A stretch of DNA of 43,710 nt from Nanobdellota archaeon. GTDB lineage: Archaea > Nanobdellota > Nanobdellia > Pacearchaeales > GW2011-AR1. Shown here piece by piece: positions 38,921 to 43,710 of this stretch. The notes below the pieces were generated by a model. That model was not told the origin of the DNA. It did not search any database and saw only the letters and a list, made by a program, of their open reading frames with translations. The position numbers were made by a program, and so were the translations under genes. Location: NCBI GenBank assembly GCA_028867075.1, contig JAGWGZ010000003.1:1-43710 (forward strand). The letters are read 5' to 3'. Positions within the stretch are counted from its first letter, which is position 1. Every line of letters begins with the position of its first letter.

Positions 38921-39922
38921 ATGGTAAGCGTATGGCTATTTGGAACGGTCCTTGTTAGTTTTTTTGTTACTCTCTTTATAATGCCCTTTTGGATAAGAAA
39001 GGCAAAACAGATTGGGCTAGTCTGGGAAAATATGAATAAGTTCAATAAAGAAAAGAATATGGCTGGTTCCGGAGGGACTATAGCTGTTCTTGGCACGCTT
39101 ATAGGTATTTTTGTATATATCGCAATACAGACGTTCGTCTTCAAAAGTTCAGACGGAGTTATAACAGAAATTTTTGCAATAGTTAGCTCATTATTTTTAG
39201 TCGCGGGCATCGGATTGATTGATGATTTATTCGGTTGGCAAAGGGGGGGCATGTCAATTCGCTCCAGGTTAATCCTTGTCCTTTTTGCGGCCATACCGTT
39301 GATGGTGATAAATGCGGGAAATTCGAGCATTGCCGGAATCAATCTCGGACTTTTGTATCCTCTGATAATAATACCGCTTGGGGTTGTGGGGGCCACAACA
39401 ACATATAACTTTCTAGCAGGATATAATGGACTTGAGGCAAGACAGGGAATATTGATCCTTGGGGCACTTGCGCTTGCATCTTACTTGCAGGGCAATAGCT
39501 GGCTCAGCCTTATCGCATTAATAATGGTTGCGTCCCTGGTTGCATTTTATGTATTCAATAAATATCCTGCAAAAGTCCTCCCGGGAGATGTTATGACTTA
39601 TTCAATCGGCATAATGATTGCAGCAATAGCAATTTTGGGGAATTTAGAGCTCGTCGCTGTTTTGTTCTTCATACCTTACATCATTGAAACTATTCTAAAG
39701 GCGAGGGGCGGTCTGAAAAAATACAGCTTCGGAAAACCAAATCCGGATGGGAGTTTGGATCTTTTGTATGATAAATTCTATGGGCTGGAACACATAGCAC
39801 TCTATGTTCTAAAAAAGATAAAACCGAGCCACAAAGTTTATGAGAAAGATGTTGTGAATCTGATTAATGGATTTCAAATCGTGATTATCTTACTTGTCTT
39901 ATTATTTATGCATATCATCTAA
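38921..39922 (+). CDS. UDP-GlcNAc-1-phosphate transferase type enzyme (AglH/Alg7/MraY superfamily)
   Basis: A 333-aa polytopic enzyme that starts a lipid-linked glycan by moving a sugar-1-phosphate to a polyprenyl or dolichyl phosphate. The active-site motifs are GLIDDLFGW with Asp101-Asp102, NFLAGYNGLEARQG (163-176) and LPGDVMTYSIG (220-230). MAGSGGTIAVLG near the N-terminus matches the eukaryal/archaeal GPT-type opening. It heads the cluster; the next gene follows after 1 nt. The start at 38921 is set by frame; an ATG 4 nt earlier is out of frame. Confidence 0.9.
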   Translation: MVSVWLFGTVLVSFFVTLFIMPFWIRKAKQIGLVWENMNKFNKEKNMAGSGGTIAVLGTLIGIFVYIAIQTFVFKSSDGVITEIFAIVSSLFLVAGIGLIDDLFGWQRGGMSIRSRLILVLFAAIPLMVINAGNSSIAGINLGLLYPLIIIPLGVVGATTTYNFLAGYNGLEARQGILILGALALASYLQGNSWLSLIALIMVASLVAFYVFNKYPAKVLPGDVMTYSIGIMIAAIAILGNLELVAVLFFIPYIIETILKARGGLKKYSFGKPNPDGSLDLLYDKFYGLEHIALYVLKKIKPSHKVYEKDVVNLINGFQIVIILLVLLFMHII

Positions 39923-39923
39923 A

Positions 39924-41072
39924 ATGGATTCAATACCAAAGAAAATTGCCCTTTTCCACCCTTGGATAAAAAGTAAGGGCGGGGCAGAGAGAGTTATCCT
40001 TGAATTGCTCAAAAAATCCAGACATAACATTGATATATATACATGGGCTTATGACAGAGAAAATACTTTTCAGGAATTTGAGAATTACAAGATAAATGTT
40101 ATTTCACCCTTGCTTGGAAAGAAGATGTCGCGGTTTTATATTCTTCGGGGATTATTTCTTCCATTGAGCATCTTAAAAAAGATTCCATTGTCAAGATATG
40201 ACAAGTTATTAATATCCACCTCTGGAATAGCAGAATTCTTAACATTCAGAAATTACAAAAGGGGCAGAACCTATGCTTATGTCCACACCCCACTCAGAGA
40301 AGCAAGTGATAAAATAGTAAAGTGGAATCTTGAAAACCGTTATTCTCAGAAGCCCCTTAGCAAATATCTTTATTTGATAGCTGTAAAGACTTACAAAATC
40401 TTTGAAAAGATTGCCTGGAAACGGCTGGATGTTGTCATATTCAATTCTAAGTTAAGCAAATCAAGGGCAGAGGAAAGGAATCTCATTATCAATAAAGAAT
40501 CGCATGTCGTTTATCCCCCTCTGAGTTTATCCGAGTTTAAGACGGGGGAAGACAAGAAATATTTCTTGTATGTATCCCGATTAAATCCTCCGAAAAGGCA
40601 GGATGTTCTGATTGAAGCTTGGAAGATATTTTCAGAGAAACATAAAGAGTTTAAACTTGTAATTATCGGAACACCTGAAAATGAAAGATATTATCGAGAG
40701 CTCTTGAAATCTTCTGCAGGCATAAGGTCAATAGAAGTTAAACCATACGTGTCCGATAAGGATTTAAGGACGCTGTATTCACACTGTACTGCCGGACTTT
40801 TCATCGGTTATCAGGAGGATTTTGGAATTGTTCCCTTAGAGATATTATCTTCAGGGAAGCCCCTCATTGCAGTGGATGAGGGGGGATATGTTGAATTAGT
40901 GAAGAACCATCCCCATTTCCATGCAATAAAAGAGAGACATACCAGAGAAGAGATGATTCGAGAAATTGCAACTGAACTTGAATCATTTCTGAAGAAGAGA
41001 TTTCCTAAGAAAGTTGAAAAGATAAAAGTTAAGAGTTTCATAAATGAGATGGATCAAATTTTGGGAAAATGA
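39924..41072 (+). CDS. GT4-family glycosyltransferase
   Basis: A 382-aa GT-B enzyme. The N-domain has HPWIKSKGGAERVILEL, and the C-domain has YVSRLNPPKRQDVLIEAW and the E-x7-E motif EDFGIVPLE followed by ILSSGKPLIAVDEGG. It should transfer a nucleotide-activated sugar, likely to the lipid carrier primed by the preceding enzyme. The ATG is 1 nt after the upstream stop; a longer in-frame start lies within that gene. It overlaps the next gene by 4 nt. Confidence 0.9.
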   Translation: MDSIPKKIALFHPWIKSKGGAERVILELLKKSRHNIDIYTWAYDRENTFQEFENYKINVISPLLGKKMSRFYILRGLFLPLSILKKIPLSRYDKLLISTSGIAEFLTFRNYKRGRTYAYVHTPLREASDKIVKWNLENRYSQKPLSKYLYLIAVKTYKIFEKIAWKRLDVVIFNSKLSKSRAEERNLIINKESHVVYPPLSLSEFKTGEDKKYFLYVSRLNPPKRQDVLIEAWKIFSEKHKEFKLVIIGTPENERYYRELLKSSAGIRSIEVKPYVSDKDLRTLYSHCTAGLFIGYQEDFGIVPLEILSSGKPLIAVDEGGYVELVKNHPHFHAIKERHTREEMIREIATELESFLKKRFPKKVEKIKVKSFINEMDQILGK

Positions 41073-41962
41073 CATCAAGAAATAAGAAATTGCCTTTGGT
41101 ATGCATCATAATCCTTAATCTTAATGGGAAAAGTTTTACTGAGAATTGTTTGAACTCCATACAAGAAAACACAGCCTATAAGCAGTATCGCACCATCGTA
41201 GTTGATAATAACTCCACGGATGGTTCGCGGGAGATGATAAAATCCAGATTTAAATGGGTGAATCTGATAGAGAATACGGAAAACAGGGGATTTTCCGGAG
41301 GAAACAATGACGGAATATCGTGGGCTATCAAGAGATATAATCCGGACTACTTTTATCTGCTTAACAATGATACTTTGGTAATGGATGGGTGGCTTAGCGA
41401 AGCGATAAAAACTGCGGAACATGATAGCAAGATAGGTATTGTCGGGAGCAAGCAGTTTAATTTTGATAAGGAACCAACAATAAGTGCTGGTTGGATTAAA
41501 ACGACAGGTGTAAAGTACTATTATGGTGATGAAGACAGGGAGGTTAGTTGGGTGTCCGGCGCAGGATTTTTAATAAAAAAAGAGGCAATAATGAAGATTG
41601 GCCTATTCGATGAGATGTATAATCCAGCATATTATGAAGAGACTGATTTTGAAAGAAGGGCCATAATGGCCGGGTTTAAGATCTTTCATTCAATTAAATC
41701 TGTTTTCCTGCATGCCGGAGGCGGCACGACAAAAAATGAGAAGCAAAAAGATTATAATGTAATCTTCTACCGGAATAGAGCCCGATTTTTCTCCAAATAC
41801 AATCCTGTAGGATTAATCTTTCGGTTTTTTACAGATATTATAAGAGCTGGGGGCCGGATAATCTGGATCGATTTAGTCAGATCTTATTTCTTGGGAATAA
41901 AAGACAGAAATAAAAATGAAATAAAATATCCTTATAACCTAGAAAAGAATGAAACCGATTAA
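41069..41962 (+). CDS. GT2-family glycosyltransferase (rhamnosyltransferase-like)
   Basis: A 297-aa GT-A enzyme. It has VCIIILNLNGKSFTENCLNS, VVDNNSTDGSREM, the ENRGFSGGNNDGI stretch and LLNNDTLV (metal-binding D-x-D equivalent), with the catalytic EETDFERRA region near residue 190. The C-terminal segment FYRNRARFFSKYNP is the typical membrane-proximal end of WbbL-type enzymes. It overlaps the upstream gene by 4 nt and the downstream gene by 14 nt. The sugar is unknown. Confidence 0.9.
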   Translation: MTSRNKKLPLVCIIILNLNGKSFTENCLNSIQENTAYKQYRTIVVDNNSTDGSREMIKSRFKWVNLIENTENRGFSGGNNDGISWAIKRYNPDYFYLLNNDTLVMDGWLSEAIKTAEHDSKIGIVGSKQFNFDKEPTISAGWIKTTGVKYYYGDEDREVSWVSGAGFLIKKEAIMKIGLFDEMYNPAYYEETDFERRAIMAGFKIFHSIKSVFLHAGGGTTKNEKQKDYNVIFYRNRARFFSKYNPVGLIFRFFTDIIRAGGRIIWIDLVRSYFLGIKDRNKNEIKYPYNLEKNETD

Positions 41963-43049
41963 AGTTTACTTGCAGTATCCCTGGAAATTCCCAGATTCCC
42001 CCTACTATAAGTCTCTTGTAGAAAATCCTCCGAAGGGAGTTGAATTCTTAAATGCAGTCAAGGGCGGCGGAGCAATAACAAATAAGCATATGTTTAAAAT
42101 TTCGGGAATAGCAAAAAGACTCATCCGGCTTGGATTTAAGATTGTTTATCCTTCAATCCCGAATGCCCATTATCCGCGTAAGGGAGATTATGATCTGATT
42201 CATTGCGCTCATTGCCTTTCCATAAGCAAAGATAAACCATGGGTTGCAGACATAGAGATGAATACTTCGATGTTTTTGACGGGTAGAATTGGCAAATTGG
42301 GCGAAAGAAAAATAAGGAATTTAGTAATGGATAGCAAGTGTAAGAAGTTATTACCTTGGACAGAATATGCAAAACAGGGGATACTGGATGTTTTTCCTGA
42401 GTTCGGGAAGAAATTGGAAGTAGTATATCCCGCAATACCTGCAAGAAAGAATCTTAAAAAAAGCAGTAATAAAAGACTAAGAATACTTTTCGTTGCAAGA
42501 TACTTTGACATAAAGGGAGGTCTTATAGCCTTGGAAATTCTTGAAAGGCTAAGGGCAAAATATGGGGTTGAGGGAATCATTGTATCTGTCGTCCCTGATG
42601 AAATAAAATTAAGATACCCTCATCTGAAGATTTATAATCTTATGCCGCAGCAAGAATTATTTCAGCTTATGGAATCTTCTGATCTTTTTCTATACCCCGG
42701 ATCCTATGATACCTTTGGGTTTGCTCTTCTTGAAGCTATGAGTTTTGGCCTTCCAATACTGACCATAATTACTCCAAATTCCGCGAGCAGAAAAGAAATT
42801 GTCTCTGCCGGAAAAACAGGAGAATATATAGAACTGGATAAAAATCTCTCCGGAACATCAATAGGAGAATATGAAGAGAGAGCAATTTCTGAGATAATGA
42901 AGAAGGCCGAATTATTTATTAAAAACAGGAAGAGAATTGAAGTGATGAAAAAACAATGCCTTAAAGAAATCTCTTCCGGAAGATTCTCACTCGTCAAAAG
43001 GAATAAACAGTTACGGAGGATATATGAAGAAGCAATCAGGCAAAGATAA
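41949..43049 (+). CDS. GT4-like glycosyltransferase
   Basis: A 366-aa GT-B enzyme. The N-half is divergent (KVYLQYPWKFPDSPYYKSLV), and the C-half is typical of GT4: RILFVARYFDIKGGLIALEI and DTFGFALLEAMSFGLPILTI. The first residue of the E-x7-E motif is Asp, a conservative change. It overlaps the upstream GT2 gene by 14 nt and the next by 26 nt, so the four glycosyltransferases and the priming enzyme form one operon. Confidence 0.85.
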   Translation: MKPIKVYLQYPWKFPDSPYYKSLVENPPKGVEFLNAVKGGGAITNKHMFKISGIAKRLIRLGFKIVYPSIPNAHYPRKGDYDLIHCAHCLSISKDKPWVADIEMNTSMFLTGRIGKLGERKIRNLVMDSKCKKLLPWTEYAKQGILDVFPEFGKKLEVVYPAIPARKNLKKSSNKRLRILFVARYFDIKGGLIALEILERLRAKYGVEGIIVSVVPDEIKLRYPHLKIYNLMPQQELFQLMESSDLFLYPGSYDTFGFALLEAMSFGLPILTIITPNSASRKEIVSAGKTGEYIELDKNLSGTSIGEYEERAISEIMKKAELFIKNRKRIEVMKKQCLKEISSGRFSLVKRNKQLRRIYEEAIRQR

Positions 43050-43710
43050 GGAAATAGAAGTCTCATTCATAATTGTAAATTATAATGGCGGGGAGACTCT
43101 TGAGAGAGCCATCAGATCAATAAAGGAGCAGAATTTTTCCGAAGACAAACGGGAGATAATACTTGTAGATAATAATTCCGGAGATGGAAGCGCGGATGAA
43201 TTTGCAGATGATAAAAGTATTACACTAATACGGTCGGATGAGAATCTTGGTTTTGCAGGAGGAAATAATCTGGGGATTGACAAAAGCTCCGGAAAATATC
43301 TTGCATTGATAAATAATGATGTTCTTCTGGATAGAGATTGGACAAGAAAGATAGTCTCCAAGATGAACAGTGATTACAAGATAGGTATTATTGGAAATGA
43401 GATATTTCTAAGAGACACAGGCATTGTCTGGCATGGGGGGGCAAAAATCTTCTTTCCAGGCTTTGTGAAACATCTAAATATAAAAAAAGAAAGTGAAATG
43501 AACTTCGTAAACTTTGCTTCGGTAATGATAAGAAGAGACGCAAATGTAAGATTCGATGAGAATTTCTTTATGTACTATGAAGACGTAGATTACTGCAGGC
43601 AAATAATGAAAAAGGGTCTGAAGATTGTCTACATGCCTGAAGCAAAATCTTACCACTTCATAAAACCAAGGAGGGCATCAGCTGCTGAAGAGTATTATAT
43701 CAACCGGAAT
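43024..43710 (+). CDS. GT2-family glycosyltransferase, 3' end cut by window
   Basis: The first 229 codons of a GT-A enzyme: VSFIIVNYNGGETLERAIRS, ILVDNNSGDGSADEF, NLGFAGGNNLGI, LINNDVLL and the catalytic YYEDVDYCRQ. It resembles the GT2 at 41069 and looks like the same WbbL-type class. The ATG at 43024 lies inside the preceding gene (26-nt overlap). No stop is reached before the window ends. Confidence 0.88.
   Translation, partial: MKKQSGKDKEIEVSFIIVNYNGGETLERAIRSIKEQNFSEDKREIILVDNNSGDGSADEFADDKSITLIRSDENLGFAGGNNLGIDKSSGKYLALINNDVLLDRDWTRKIVSKMNSDYKIGIIGNEIFLRDTGIVWHGGAKIFFPGFVKHLNIKKESEMNFVNFASVMIRRDANVRFDENFFMYYEDVDYCRQIMKKGLKIVYMPEAKSYHFIKPRRASAAEEYYINRN

Noticed and set aside
1-43710. 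CRISPR array, insertion sequence, prophage or integrase
   Set aside because: No regularly spaced direct repeats, transposase, integrase or phage structural gene is visible, and gene density is high throughout.

Overview
The window is archaeal chromosome, most likely from a small-genome DPANN lineage of the Pacearchaeota/Woesearchaeota kind. The archaeal signs are eL43, eL40, eL32, eL19, eS4, aIF5A, aIF1, Spt5, RpoP, both prefoldin subunits, an XPD-type helicase, an EMC3/YidC-like DUF106 protein, archaeal SecE and SecY, and a tRNA with an intron in the anticodon loop. Many genes are leaderless, with a TATA box ending about 21 nt before the ATG. A minority, including several highly expressed genes, use a GGAG-type Shine-Dalgarno. 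The exact phylum is an inference from gene content and needs a marker-gene tree.

Region 1 (1-8000) is a cell-surface region. It holds a 899-aa S-layer glycoprotein with a long oligo-T terminator, two related single-span membrane proteins, and an island of DedA protein, archaeosortase-like protease/transpeptidase, PAP2 phosphatase and a 574-aa surface protein. The surface protein's C-terminus (short polar motif, membrane span, basic tail) looks like an archaeosortase sorting signal. The archaeosortase and PAP2 genes diverge from one palindromic TATA box placed exactly midway between their start codons.

Region 2 (8100-14650, minus strand) is an information and division block. In transcription order it is FKBP isomerase, FtsZ, SecE, a TolB-propeller lipoprotein, Spt5, uL11, tRNA-Pro, eL43, RpoP, prefoldin beta and SepF. 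FtsZ and its membrane anchor SepF lie at the two ends. The lipoprotein is an unusual guest inside the conserved SecE-Spt5-uL11 order.

Region 3 (14700-24000) holds aIF5A, eL40 joined to a site-2 protease, a small protein with a possible CARF-like core, and the uL1-uL10-small ORF-aL12 stalk operon with a leader hairpin. It continues with an intron-containing tRNA-Thr(CGT), an XPD-like Fe-S helicase, tRNA-Ser(TGA), an AI-2E-family permease and two conserved-looking unknowns.

Region 4 (24072-37997) is the S10/spc ribosomal superoperon, almost gapless: uL3 uL4 uL23 uL2 uS19 uL22 uS3 uL29 aIF1 uS17 [membrane microprotein] uL14 uL24 eS4 uL5 uS14 uS8 uL6 eL32 eL19 uL18 uS5 uL30 uL15 SecY EMC3-like prefoldin-alpha. 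Two mini-ORFs with the same 3' end sit immediately before uS19 and uS8. A 63-aa two-span protein of low G+C is spliced between uS17 and uL14.

Region 5 (38036-43710) starts with a SpoIIM/DUF95 membrane protein and continues into a lipid-linked glycan cluster: an AglH/Alg7-type GlcNAc-1-phosphate transferase followed by alternating GT4 and GT2 glycosyltransferases, the last cut by the window edge. It plausibly builds the glycan that decorates the sequon-rich S-layer proteins of region 1.
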